A DNA stretch of 64,000 bases from Thermoguttaceae bacterium (GTDB lineage Bacteria; Planctomycetota; Planctomycetia; Pirellulales; Thermoguttaceae), in contig JAFQUP010000048.1 of the NCBI GenBank assembly GCA_017408405.1, positions 1 through 64,000 on the forward strand. The letters run 5' to 3'. Each line of letters begins with the position of its first letter. The first letter of the stretch is position 1. The notes beneath the pieces are model-generated. The model did no database searches. It was given only the letters and a program-made list of their open reading frames with translations, and had not been told where the DNA came from. The translations under genes and the position numbers were made by a program. This document shows positions 26,823-35,516 of the stretch, piece by piece.

Positions 26823-27079
26823 CGTGTTTTGGGAATGTTTTCTGAATTTTTTTGAACTTTTCCGAACTTTTTTGCCAAAAAATCTTTTAGGGGGACAAAA
26901 CTTTACCTTTGAAATTGATAAAATCCACTCTCGAACGCCAAAAATTTCTGCGTCCTGCTTCCTTTCAAGACTATTTCGCCTGAAAATTTAAAGAAATAAA
27001 ATTTCAGGAATTTTTTAATTCTCGATAAAATTTCCCCAAAAATATTATTAAAAAATTAGTATTTCAGATAAAAATTGAC
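26823..27079. other. AT-rich divergent intergenic region
   Basis: Between two divergent promoters. It holds a CCTGAAAATTT...AAATTTCAGG inverted repeat near 26980-27011, but no coding frame of quality. Confidence 0.4.
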
Positions 27080-27107
27080 TTGACATCACTCATTCGTATG
27101 CTATACT
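27080..27107 (+). promoter_or_regulatory. Promoter of the tandem DUF1559 genes
   Basis: TTGACA (27080-27085) and TATACT (27102-27107) with a 16-bp spacer. It predicts a leader of about 120 nt before ATG 27234. Confidence 0.75.
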
Positions 27108-27233
27108 GAATGAAATTGCTCATTTATTTTAATTTCATTGTTCCTGCCCGCTGTCTGTCCAATTGAGGCTTCCAGCTTTACCCGCGAAAGGCGGGGGTCC
27201 TTCAGAACATTTTTTCAATCAGAAGACTTCAAC

Positions 27234-28382
27234 ATGAATAAGAAACAGAACAATTCCTTTCGTATTGGGTATTTTCATCGTGAGGTTCTCAAGAATCCCG
27301 CGTTTCATTCAGAAAATTTCCCTTTTGAAAATATTTCTGAATCTGCCCCGGCAGAAGGCTCACGCCTTTTTCAATTTCCGTTTCGGGCGTGCATTCCGCC
27401 TCATTCCCATTCCGCGCGGCGCGGGTTCACGCTCGTTGAGCTTTTGGTCGTGATTGCCATCATCGGAATGTTGGTGGGGCTTCTTCTCCCGGCAGTTCAG
27501 CAGGCGCGTGAAGCCGCCCGCGTGATGCAGTGCTCGAACAATCTGAAACAGTTCGGGCTGGCGTCGCTGAATCATGAGGCGACAAACCGTTTTTACCCCG
27601 GAAGCGGCTGGGACTGCTACTCGACGGGAGACTGCGATTTCGGCATGGGCTGGAAACAGCCGGGAGGCTGGGCATACCAGCTCCTGCCGTTCATGGAGCA
27701 GCAGGCTCTTTATTCCATCATGGGAGACGGGAATATGTCAACCATGAACAAGGCAATGGCCACGCAGCTGGTTCAAACTCCCATGGGCGTTTTCAACTGT
27801 CCCTCAAGACGCACTCCCAAACTCTATACCGGATCGACTTCCGGCGGATTCAACTATACCGACCCGCAGGAGAGAGCGAAAGGGGATTACGCGGCCTGTC
27901 TCGGCGACTGGTCATACGCGCAGGACAATAACACGCGAAATCACCCGACTCCGCAATACGCGGCTGTCGCGAACGGCACCTACAAGAAAAAAGATCTTTC
28001 AAAAGTTACCGGTATCATCTATAGCGCGAGCGAAACCAAGATTGGAGAAGTGCGTGACGGAACCAGCAACACGTACCTGATTGGGGAAAAATACCTTCAG
28101 CCGGAATACTATGAAAGCTGCGGAGCCGGCGATGACATGGGGGTTTGGATCGGGGCTGATGACGATGGAAACAGGTCGTGCAGCAAGGATTATTTTTATC
28201 TGGCGCAGGATCGGCAGGGCTACGGAACGCCAAATTCATACGCTTTCGGAAGTGCCCACGCCGGCTCTTTCGGTATGGTCATGGGGGACGGGTCGGTTCA
28301 AAGAATATCCTATGCAATTGATAAGGAAACGCACGCGTACCTTGGAAACCGGAAAGACGGCGAGGTTGCCCAGATTCCGTAA
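27234..28382 (+). CDS. DUF1559 prepilin-like protein (tandem copy 1)
   Basis: 382 residues if ATG 27234 is used (weak AGAAG upstream). The prepilin-type segment [20 protein letters not shown] lies about 95 residues in, an unusually long leader for a prepilin signal, so a later start cannot be excluded. [13 protein letters not shown] and the C-terminal [12 protein letters not shown] (H-X9-DG) confirm the family. It is followed 142 bp later by a close paralogue. Confidence 0.88.
   Translation: MNKKQNNSFRIGYFHREVLKNPAFHSENFPFENISESAPAEGSRLFQFPFRACIPPHSHSARRGFTLVELLVVIAIIGMLVGLLLPAVQQAREAARVMQCSNNLKQFGLASLNHEATNRFYPGSGWDCYSTGDCDFGMGWKQPGGWAYQLLPFMEQQALYSIMGDGNMSTMNKAMATQLVQTPMGVFNCPSRRTPKLYTGSTSGGFNYTDPQERAKGDYAACLGDWSYAQDNNTRNHPTPQYAAVANGTYKKKDLSKVTGIIYSASETKIGEVRDGTSNTYLIGEKYLQPEYYESCGAGDDMGVWIGADDDGNRSCSKDYFYLAQDRQGYGTPNSYAFGSAHAGSFGMVMGDGSVQRISYAIDKETHAYLGNRKDGEVAQIP
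27426..27551 (+). repeat. Near-identical 126-bp segment shared by tandem DUF1559 genes (copy 1)
   Basis: Matches 28630-28755 with only two substitutions by my reading. It spans the codons of the prepilin signal and the following [20 protein letters not shown] helix. Confidence 0.85.
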
Positions 28383-28524
28383 GTAAGGCCGCGATTCTGG
28401 AAATTGAGATGCTGCCCGCGCCGGCGTCTCAAAAGACGGAATAGTTCAAAAAACTGAATACCGGTAAATGCCTGACGCGTTGATTTTTTATGAAACTTCG
28501 GCTTCTTTTATCCAGGATAAAAAA

Positions 28525-29586
28525 ATGATTTCCCGCGTATCCTCTCCCTCCCGTTACCTGATGAACCACGTACCAGGAATCAGTTACTTTAAAATCCGCG
28601 GCGTTAAAACGCGAAGTTCCCGTGCCGCTTTCACGCTCGTTGAGCTTCTGGTCGTGATTGCCATCATCGGAATGTTGGTGGGGCTTCTTCTCCCGGCAGT
28701 TCAGCAGGCGCGTGAAGCCGCCCGCGTGATGCAGTGCTCAAACAATCTGAAACAGATCGGTCTGGCGTGCCTGAATCATGAATCGACCATTAAATTTTAT
28801 CCCAACTCGGGCTGGGGATACGCGTGGGTTGGGGATTCCGACCTTGGGATGGGCTGGAAACAGCCGGGCGGATGGTCCTATCAAATCCTTCCCTTCATGG
28901 AGCAGCAGGCTCTTTATTCCATCATGGGAGACGGGAATATGTCAACCATGAATAAAGCTGCCGGATCGACTCTTCTTCAAACTCCTTTGGCTTTCCTCCA
29001 CTGTCCTTCGCGAAGAACGCCGAAACTTTACGATGGTTCGACCACTGATACGGGCGGCAACTATACCCGGCCGGCGCAAAGAGCCAAATCGGATTACGCT
29101 TCGTGCATGGGGGATTACGGATACGGACAGCTCGAGGACATTCGCACGGCTCCCGGGTACTCAAATGTCACTAAAAGCGGATATACTCCGAAAAATTTCT
29201 CTAGTGTCATGAACGGAATTATGTACTGCCTCAGTCAGACCTCAATTGGAGAAGTGCGCGACGGAACCACGAACACTTACCTGATTGGGGAAAAATACGT
29301 TCAGCCGGAAAATTACGAAAAAAGCGGGAATGGAGACGACATGGGAGCGTACGTCGGTACGGATGATGACAATTCGAGAACGTGCGACCCGGCAAAATTT
29401 TACGTTTCCCAGGACCGAACCGGTTACGGTGCGCCTGCCTCACTGGCTTTCGGAAGTGTTCATGCCGGTTCTTTTGGAATGGTCATGGCAGACGGCTCGG
29501 TTCAAAGAGTGTCATATTCGATTGACAAAGAAACGCACGCGAATCTTGGCAATCGCAAAGACGGCGAGGTGAGTGTGCTTCCGTGA
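28525..29586 (+). CDS. DUF1559 prepilin-like protein (tandem copy 2)
   Basis: 353 residues from ATG 28525, with AGGA eight bases upstream; a further ATG at 28468 lacks a site. Prepilin-type signal, [13 protein letters not shown], and the H-X9-DG motif [12 protein letters not shown]. The N-terminal third is almost identical in DNA to copy 1 and the remainder is more diverged, which points to duplication with later gene conversion. The pair is probably co-transcribed from the promoter at 27080. Confidence 0.92.
   Translation: MISRVSSPSRYLMNHVPGISYFKIRGVKTRSSRAAFTLVELLVVIAIIGMLVGLLLPAVQQAREAARVMQCSNNLKQIGLACLNHESTIKFYPNSGWGYAWVGDSDLGMGWKQPGGWSYQILPFMEQQALYSIMGDGNMSTMNKAAGSTLLQTPLAFLHCPSRRTPKLYDGSTTDTGGNYTRPAQRAKSDYASCMGDYGYGQLEDIRTAPGYSNVTKSGYTPKNFSSVMNGIMYCLSQTSIGEVRDGTTNTYLIGEKYVQPENYEKSGNGDDMGAYVGTDDDNSRTCDPAKFYVSQDRTGYGAPASLAFGSVHAGSFGMVMADGSVQRVSYSIDKETHANLGNRKDGEVSVLP
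28630..28755 (+). repeat. Near-identical 126-bp segment shared by tandem DUF1559 genes (copy 2)
   Basis: Partner of 27426-27551; two substitutions, both silent or in the same codon class. Confidence 0.85.
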
Positions 29587-29628
29587 AATTTTCCATTTGA
29601 AAACGAGCAGGGGATTTTTCCAGAAAGT

Positions 29629-29669
29629 TTCCGCCGCGGAACAAAAAACTCCGCCGCGGAAGTTTTTTT
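29629..29669 (+). terminator. Rho-independent terminator after the DUF1559 pair
   Basis: TTCCGCCGCGGAA (29629-29641) and TCCGCCGCGGAAG (from 29650) form a stem with one internal mismatch; each half is also self-palindromic. A run of seven T follows (29663-29669). Confidence 0.75.
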
Positions 29670-29856
29670 GTTAAGTTCTCGTTTTTCGATAGCTTTTCCG
29701 CGTTTCGATCCTTTGAATTCCCTCTATTTAATTCCTGAAGAAATAAATTTGGAAAAAATTCCGGAAAAACCCGGCCTCCCCCCTGTTGAAAAGTCCAAAA
29801 AACGGGTAAAATAGCCGCAACAGTAAATTTTTCCAAACCAAGAAAGGAAGAGAATC

Positions 29857-30444
29857 ATGGACAGACGTGAATTCCTTCAGGCCGCGGCGGTCGCTGGTTC
29901 GGCGGCAGCCATTACCGTAGGCACTGTTAATGAAGTGTCAGCGGCCAAAAACAAAACTCAAAAAACGACTGAGGAGAAAAAAGTCATGAAAAAAATCATC
30001 ATCGCTGCCGACCCGTTCGCGGTCGATCTGAAAGATTCCATCAAAGCGAAGCTCATCGCCGACGGATACGAAGTCGAAGACGTTGGTTCCCAGAAGGGAC
30101 AGGACATCGCGTACTATGACTGCGCGCCGGTCGCCTGCAAAAAGCTCCAGAAAGACCCGACCGCCCGCGGTATTCTCCTCTGCGGTTCCGGCATGGGAAT
30201 GTCAATCGTCGCGAACCGTTTCGCCGGCATTCACGCTTCCGTCGTGGAATCCGTTTTCGCCGCGAAAATGTGCCGCGCGATCAATAACGCGAACGTTCTG
30301 TGCCTTGGCGCGATGATTTGGGGCGACTGGATGGCGAAAGAAGCTGTCGACGTCTTCCTCAACACGAAATTCACCCAGGGACTGGAAGGCCTCGAAGACT
30401 TCCTCCAGGGCGCGTTCAAAACCGTCAACGCGATTAAAGACTGA
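29857..30444 (+). CDS. RpiB/LacA/LacB-family protein with a Tat signal
   Basis: 195 residues. From ATG 29857 (AGGAAG upstream) the N-terminus MDRREFLQAAAVAGSAAAIT is a twin-arginine signal followed by a Lys/Thr-rich linker. The remaining 150 residues are a complete RpiB sugar-phosphate isomerase domain with GILLCGSGMGMSIVANRFAG (conserved Cys109 as the presumed base) and NANVLCLGA. Two usual active-site histidines are missing: the His after the N-terminal Asp is Pro53, and the His of the family's HND motif is Ile142. An internal ATG at 29986 has its own strong site and would give a signal-less protein of normal RpiB length. The sugar substrate is unknown, and activity as ribose-5-phosphate isomerase is doubtful. 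Confidence 0.85.
   Translation: MDRREFLQAAAVAGSAAAITVGTVNEVSAAKNKTQKTTEEKKVMKKIIIAADPFAVDLKDSIKAKLIADGYEVEDVGSQKGQDIAYYDCAPVACKKLQKDPTARGILLCGSGMGMSIVANRFAGIHASVVESVFAAKMCRAINNANVLCLGAMIWGDWMAKEAVDVFLNTKFTQGLEGLEDFLQGAFKTVNAIKD
29971..29988 (+). promoter_or_regulatory. Internal ribosome binding site and second start in the RpiB-like gene
   Basis: GAGGAG (29971-29976), nine bases before ATG 29986 (MKKIII), exactly at the beginning of the RpiB domain. It could allow a cytoplasmic form alongside the Tat-exported one, or it may be a relic of the gene before it gained the signal. Confidence 0.55.
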
Positions 30445-30612
30445 TTTCCCGTGAATTCTTACTGGATTTCAGGAAATTTATCGGTTGTGAAAAACAAATG
30501 ATTTTCCGTGGACTGGGTGCGGATACGCTCAATTCGTGATTCCTGCCCAGTCTTTCTTTTTTAATTACTCAAACCGCTCACTCCGATTGGGCGTTTCAAA
30601 TACTTACCCACT

Positions 30613-31815
30613 ATGCCGAACTTTATTTTCACCACCTCCCAAGTCGGCGCGGAGCCGATTATTAAAGAAGAGATTACTCTTCAGTTTCCCGGCGCGAGAC
30701 TCGCTTTCTCAAGACCGGGGCTTTTGACGTTCAAACTCCCGGAGGAGAATATTCAGGAACTCGAAAGCAGGGAACAGCCTCTCAAATCTGTTTTCGCGCG
30801 AACGTGGGGATACTCGATTGGTTCTTTGCGCGGCGAGACGGTGGACGAGCTGATTCCGAAGCTCTGGGAACTGACCGGCGAGACGCGGTTTGATCGAATT
30901 CACGTTTTTGGACGCGATCTCCACAAAATTGGCGACTATAAATTTGAACCGCGCCTGACGGAGGAAGCGTACGGTCTGTGCGAAAAACTCTCAAACGCCT
31001 ATCCCTTCGACTCACTCAAGGCGAAAGATCAGCGGGAGCCGGCACTGGCTGGCGAGCTGGTTCTGGACGTGATCCTGGTGAATCCAATCCCGCCGGCGCG
31101 TGTCTCGGAGTTTCTTGCCCGGCGCGAGGGGGGAGACCTGACGGAAATGCCCGTTCCGAATCGCGTGAAGAAAGGGAAGAAAAGTAAAAAAGGTGACGAT
31201 GGCGCTGAAAAAGCTCCTCCGCGGCATGAATGGATTATCGGGTGGCACAGAGTTCACTCTTTTCAATCCGCGTTTCCAGGAGGAATGCTGGATCTGGAGG
31301 TCCCGGAATATGTCGTTTCCCGCGCGTGGCTGAAGATGGAAGAGGCGGTCCGGTGGTCGCATTTTCCAATGTTCGACGCGCGCGTCTGCGAAATCGGCAG
31401 CGCGCCGGGCGGTGCGACTCAGGCTTTGCTTTCCCGCGGCTGCGAGGTCATCGGCGTGGATCCGGCGGAAATGGCTCCGGAAGTTCTCGCTGATCCGAAA
31501 TTCCGCCACATTCGTTCGAGAATCGCGTTCGTGAAGCGTCGGGAATTCCGAAGAATTCGATGGCTTACCTGCGATATTAACGTGCCGCCGAACTATACTC
31601 TGGACGTCATTGAGTCCGTCGTGATGCACCCGGATGTCAATGTCCGCGGGATGCTTTTGACCCTTAAATTCCCGGATTGGAATATGGGGTTCGAGGTAAA
31701 GGATTACGTTTCACGCATTAAATCGTGGGGATTCAATATCGTCCGTGCCCGCCAGCTCCACTACAGTCACCAGGAAATTTGCGTTGCCTGCCTGAAAAAA
31801 CCTTTCCGAAAGTAA
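30613..31815 (+). CDS. FtsJ-like SAM methyltransferase (RlmM-related)
   Basis: 400 residues. The N-terminal 150 (TSQVGAEPIIKEEI) resemble the THUMP-containing front end of RlmM, the 23S rRNA C2498 2'-O-methyltransferase. The C-terminal Rossmann domain has the SAM site CEIGSAPGGATQALL, VIGVDPAEM, WLTCDINVPP and a catalytic-type Lys in LTLKFPDW. A Lys-rich loop (KKGKKSKKGDD) interrupts the two halves and could bind RNA. Probably a cytoplasmic rRNA 2'-O-methyltransferase; the exact target is inferred. No clear ribosome binding site precedes ATG 30613. Confidence 0.8.
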   Translation: MPNFIFTTSQVGAEPIIKEEITLQFPGARLAFSRPGLLTFKLPEENIQELESREQPLKSVFARTWGYSIGSLRGETVDELIPKLWELTGETRFDRIHVFGRDLHKIGDYKFEPRLTEEAYGLCEKLSNAYPFDSLKAKDQREPALAGELVLDVILVNPIPPARVSEFLARREGGDLTEMPVPNRVKKGKKSKKGDDGAEKAPPRHEWIIGWHRVHSFQSAFPGGMLDLEVPEYVVSRAWLKMEEAVRWSHFPMFDARVCEIGSAPGGATQALLSRGCEVIGVDPAEMAPEVLADPKFRHIRSRIAFVKRREFRRIRWLTCDINVPPNYTLDVIESVVMHPDVNVRGMLLTLKFPDWNMGFEVKDYVSRIKSWGFNIVRARQLHYSHQEICVACLKKPFRK

Positions 31816-31882
31816 ATCCGCGAGTAATCCTCCGATTTAAAAGGAAAAATGGATAGCCCCTGAAAATGTTGGGAGAAATTTT

Positions 31883-33037
31883 ATGAAGATTAGAGTCAAT
31901 TCGATGATTTTAATTTTACTGTCTCTCGTGACCGCTTTGACTTTTTTTCAAGGACCGCTTTCCGCGGAAGAACCGAGGGAAGTGTCGCTAAAGGAAGTTT
32001 ACGGTTCGTTTTTTGACGTTGGTTCCGCCGTCTCTCCCTTTCTCCTTCATGGTGAAAATGCCGGGCATATTTCGCGGCACTTTAACTCACTTACGGCTGA
32101 AAACTGCATGAAACCCGCGGGAATCTGGCGTCCTGACGGAAATTTCAATTTTCAGGAAGCGGACAAAATCATTCATTTCGCCAAAGCTAACGGCATGAAA
32201 GTGCGCGGCCATACGCTGGTTTGGCACTCCCAGACCCCCAATGAATTTTTTCTGGACGCGGCTGGGAAACGCCTGACGAAAGAAGCTCTTTACCTGCGCA
32301 TGGAAGACTATTTCCAGAAAGTCATGAATCACTTTGGAAATGATGTCTGGTGCTGGGACGTCGTTAATGAGGTTTTGGCGGATTGGGGAGACGGAATTTA
32401 TCGGACGAAGAGTCCATGGTTTGAAATTTGCGGTGAGGATTTTATCGCGCGGGCTTTCAAAACCGCGCACAAAATCAATCCAGAGGCAAAACTCTTTCTG
32501 AACGACTACGGTTTAATTAACCCCCAAAAACGGGAACGCGCGGTCAAACTCCTGAAAAAACTGCTGGCTGAAGGAGTGCCCGTTCACGGTGTCGGGATTC
32601 AGGCGCACTGGAACATGAATACTTTTCAGGCGGAAGAACTCCAAAAATCCATTGACGCTTTCTCTGAACTGGGACTTGATGTCCAAATTACGGAACTCGA
32701 TCTTTCCGTTTATCCGATACGCCGTCCGCCAATGCCGGGTGAATCTCAAAATTCGAAGTCATCCGAAAACCAGAAGCTGGAATATTCTCCGGAAATCGCG
32801 GAAAAGCAGGCCGTAAAATACGAACAAATTTTTGATATTCTTCGTGAAAACACGGACAAAATTTCCTCGGTGACTTTTTGGGGAATTTCCGACCGTTACT
32901 CATGGCTGAACTACTTTCCGGTAAGAGGAAGAACTGACCACCCGCTGCTTTTTGATCGTCAGCTCCAGCCCAAAAAAGCTTTTTATCGCGTAACGGCTCC
33001 GCCGCGTTACTGCCCGCCAGTTTTTTCACCTAATTAA
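31883..33037 (+). CDS. Secreted endo-1,4-beta-xylanase, GH10
   Basis: 384 residues with a signal peptide (MILILLSLVTALTFFQG) and a GH10 barrel. The acid/base Glu163 is in WDVVNEVL and the nucleophile Glu271 in ITELDLSVYP; TAENCMKPAGIW and GHTLVWHSQTP are family hallmarks. It cleaves internal bonds of xylan. GGGAGA precedes the ATG. There is no carbohydrate-binding module. An insert of about 25 residues after the nucleophile strand is Ser/Gln/Glu-rich. It appears to be a single-gene unit. Confidence 0.96.
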   Translation: MKIRVNSMILILLSLVTALTFFQGPLSAEEPREVSLKEVYGSFFDVGSAVSPFLLHGENAGHISRHFNSLTAENCMKPAGIWRPDGNFNFQEADKIIHFAKANGMKVRGHTLVWHSQTPNEFFLDAAGKRLTKEALYLRMEDYFQKVMNHFGNDVWCWDVVNEVLADWGDGIYRTKSPWFEICGEDFIARAFKTAHKINPEAKLFLNDYGLINPQKRERAVKLLKKLLAEGVPVHGVGIQAHWNMNTFQAEELQKSIDAFSELGLDVQITELDLSVYPIRRPPMPGESQNSKSSENQKLEYSPEIAEKQAVKYEQIFDILRENTDKISSVTFWGISDRYSWLNYFPVRGRTDHPLLFDRQLQPKKAFYRVTAPPRYCPPVFSPN

Positions 33038-33125
33038 CTGAACATACTGTCAAATTTTAATTCTTCATTAAAATCAGGCAGCGTGAATTCATGAAAAAGT
33101 TTCTCCTTTTTTGTGCTTTCGCCTC

Positions 33126-33153
33126 TTGACTTTTTCCGGTTTTTCGGTTAAAT
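33126..33153 (+). promoter_or_regulatory. Promoter of proA
   Basis: TTGACT (33126-33131) and TTAAAT (33148-33153) with a 16-bp spacer, about 100 bp before ATG 33251. Confidence 0.55.
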
Positions 33154-33250
33154 TAAACGGTAATGATTCAATTTAATCTCCTGAAATCGTCAGTTCGCGC
33201 TGCCGATTTTTCGTGAAAAATTAAAAACAGTTAATCCTCGAAACCTCCAA

Positions 33251-34522
33251 ATGAATATGAAAATTGAAAATCTTGAAGCGTACTGCCGTGAAGTGGCGCA
33301 AAAGGCTAAAAACGCCTCCGCGGAATTGGCAAGTGTCACGGGTAAGCAAAAAAATGACTGGCTGAACCTTAGTGCCGGTATTCTCCGTGAACGCATGGCG
33401 GAAATTCTTGAAGCGAACGATAAGGATATTGAAGCGGCTCCCGGTTACGGTTTGACGCCGGCTGAAATCGACCGCCTGAAGCTGAATCCGGAGCGCGTTG
33501 AAGGAATCGCTGAAGCTCTGGAATACGTGGCCAAGCTCCCCGATCCCGTCGGAGAAATCATTTCATCGCAGGTGCGTCCCAATGGTTTGGACGTCCAGAA
33601 AGTTCGTGTCCCGCTGGGGGTCGTCTTTTTCATCTACGAGTCCCGCCCGAACGTGACCGCTGACGCGGCCGCTCTGTGCGTTAAAAGCAGTAACGCGGTC
33701 ATCCTGCGCGGCGGCAAAGAGGCGATTCATTCCAGCATGAAAATTGCCGAACTTCTTTCTGAAACAGCCGAAAAAGCCGGGATTCCCAAAGACGCGGTTC
33801 AGCTCGTCGCGACTACCGATCGTGATGCCGTTGGCTATTTTCTGAAAATGAATGACTTGATTGACGTGACGATTCCCCGCGGCGGGGAAGGATTGATTCG
33901 CAGGGTCACGAGTGAAGCCACGATGCCCGTCATTAAGCATTTTGCCGGAAATTGCCACGTTTATGTTGACGCGACCGCGGAGGAAGAGAAAACCCTTGAT
34001 ATTGTCGTCAACTCAAAGTGTCAGAGAATGGGCGTCTGCAATGCGGCAGAGTCACTCGTCATCCACGCGGAGGCGGTGCCGACTCTTCTCCCAAAAATTG
34101 CCGCCGCTCTTCAGGAACGCGGCGTTGAAATCCGTGGTGACGAGGCGACGTGCGCCGCCATTCCCGGCGCGGTTCCTGCCTCGGAAGATGATTATTTCAC
34201 GGAATATCACGGGCCGATTATCTCATGCCGTGTCGTTGATTCACTGGACGCCGCGATTCGGCATATCAATCGATGCAGTTCGGGACATACCGAAGCGATT
34301 TGCACTTCAAGCCTTTCCGCCGCTCATGAATTTGCTCTCCGTATTGACAGTTCGGCCGTGATGATCAATGCTTCCACCCGTTTCAACGACGGCGGAGAAT
34401 TTGGACTTGGCGCTGAAATCGGAATCAGTACCGACAAATTCCACGCGCGCGGTCCATGCGGCCTTCGCGAACTCACCAGCTACAAATACGTCGTATTTGG
34501 TAATGGCCAAACCAGAAATTGA
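33251..34522 (+). CDS. proA: Gamma-glutamyl phosphate reductase
   Basis: 423 residues, normal ProA length. It reduces gamma-glutamyl phosphate to the semialdehyde with NADPH in proline synthesis. Visible motifs: [44 protein letters not shown] and the active-site Cys263 in [26 protein letters not shown] near the C-terminus is diagnostic. No proB is adjacent. Cytoplasmic. Confidence 0.97.
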   Translation: MNMKIENLEAYCREVAQKAKNASAELASVTGKQKNDWLNLSAGILRERMAEILEANDKDIEAAPGYGLTPAEIDRLKLNPERVEGIAEALEYVAKLPDPVGEIISSQVRPNGLDVQKVRVPLGVVFFIYESRPNVTADAAALCVKSSNAVILRGGKEAIHSSMKIAELLSETAEKAGIPKDAVQLVATTDRDAVGYFLKMNDLIDVTIPRGGEGLIRRVTSEATMPVIKHFAGNCHVYVDATAEEEKTLDIVVNSKCQRMGVCNAAESLVIHAEAVPTLLPKIAAALQERGVEIRGDEATCAAIPGAVPASEDDYFTEYHGPIISCRVVDSLDAAIRHINRCSSGHTEAICTSSLSAAHEFALRIDSSAVMINASTRFNDGGEFGLGAEIGISTDKFHARGPCGLRELTSYKYVVFGNGQTRN

Positions 34523-34591
34523 CCATTTTGAGGCTTTTTTCACTTTGAGTTGATTAAATTTTAACTCCAAACGTTATTCCCTGCTTCACTC

Positions 34592-35353
34592 ATGAACATT
34601 GAACCGGAAATTCGCTGTTTTCGAGCTTTTAGTGTCTCGCTTCAGATACCGCTTTCGCGGCTTCTGCGGGAAACTGCCGTCATGCGCTGGGTGGAGCAGA
34701 AAACGATTCCATTTTCCTCTGTTTCCGGCCCGGTCTTTTTCTTTCGCCTTTCGGGTGATGGAATTCCTGCCGGAACAGTATTGGGATTTGAGTTTGAGCC
34801 GCTTCTTTTCCACGCGCTTCTTGACCGAATTCAGGGAGGAAATGGGGAAATAGATGAAAATTCCGTAAGGCCAAGGCCCGTGACCCCTCTCGAAAAACGT
34901 TTGGCTTCACGTTTTCTGCTGCTTTTCCAAAACGCGATCCGGGAAACGTGGAATCTTCCGGAACCATTTCAATTTGAATCGCTGTCGGCAATTGACTGGG
35001 ACTCTGAGCGAAAATTCACGGTAACGGAATTTCAGCTGGACGTTGGAAAGCTTTCCGGAACAATTCGGCTATGGCGTTTCGCGTCCTTTAGGCAAAAAAT
35101 TCAGGATTTTTCGGATAAGGAGGATTCCGAACAAAACATCGCGGATTCCCTGGCTGAAACTCCGATCCATGTCGCGGTTCAGCTTTCGGGAGAAAAAATC
35201 ACTCCGCGGGATTTAATGAAGTGGCGGGAAAATGATTTGATTTTTCTCGGAAGACCGCAGGATTTCCCATTTTCTGTTCTCATTGAAGGGGTTGAGAAAT
35301 TCACGGCGTCCCCTGGAAAATTCAAATCCAGAAAGGCCTTTCGGATTCTCTAG
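34592..35353 (+). CDS. FliM/SctQ-like C-ring protein (SpoA domain)
   Basis: 253 residues. The C-terminal 60 (HVAVQLSGEKITPRDLMKWR, then NDLIFLGR and SRKAFRI) fit the SpoA fold of FliN/FliM/SctQ. The middle (TVLGFEFEPLLFHALLDRI, then GG, then R-x-VTPLEKRLASRFLL) matches the FliM middle domain. It lacks the N-terminal EIDALL-type CheY-binding peptide of true FliM and is shorter than the usual ~330 residues. No flagellar or secretion genes are nearby. It could be an orphan motor-switch protein, or a C-ring-like protein for a secretion system encoded elsewhere. No clear ribosome binding site. The assignment rests on motif pattern only. Confidence 0.65.
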   Translation: MNIEPEIRCFRAFSVSLQIPLSRLLRETAVMRWVEQKTIPFSSVSGPVFFFRLSGDGIPAGTVLGFEFEPLLFHALLDRIQGGNGEIDENSVRPRPVTPLEKRLASRFLLLFQNAIRETWNLPEPFQFESLSAIDWDSERKFTVTEFQLDVGKLSGTIRLWRFASFRQKIQDFSDKEDSEQNIADSLAETPIHVAVQLSGEKITPRDLMKWRENDLIFLGRPQDFPFSVLIEGVEKFTASPGKFKSRKAFRIL

Positions 35354-35516
35354 TCACTGAAATCAAATTTCATGAGAATTAACGACTTGGCTCCGTTTCC
35401 CCGACGGATTGGCGTACTGCGGATTTTGTGGTCAAAATCCCAATGCTCTTCCGGGCAGACTCTGAAACGCTTTGAATTTCAACTCCATGAAACATTCATT
35501 CACGGCTCTCCCTGAT

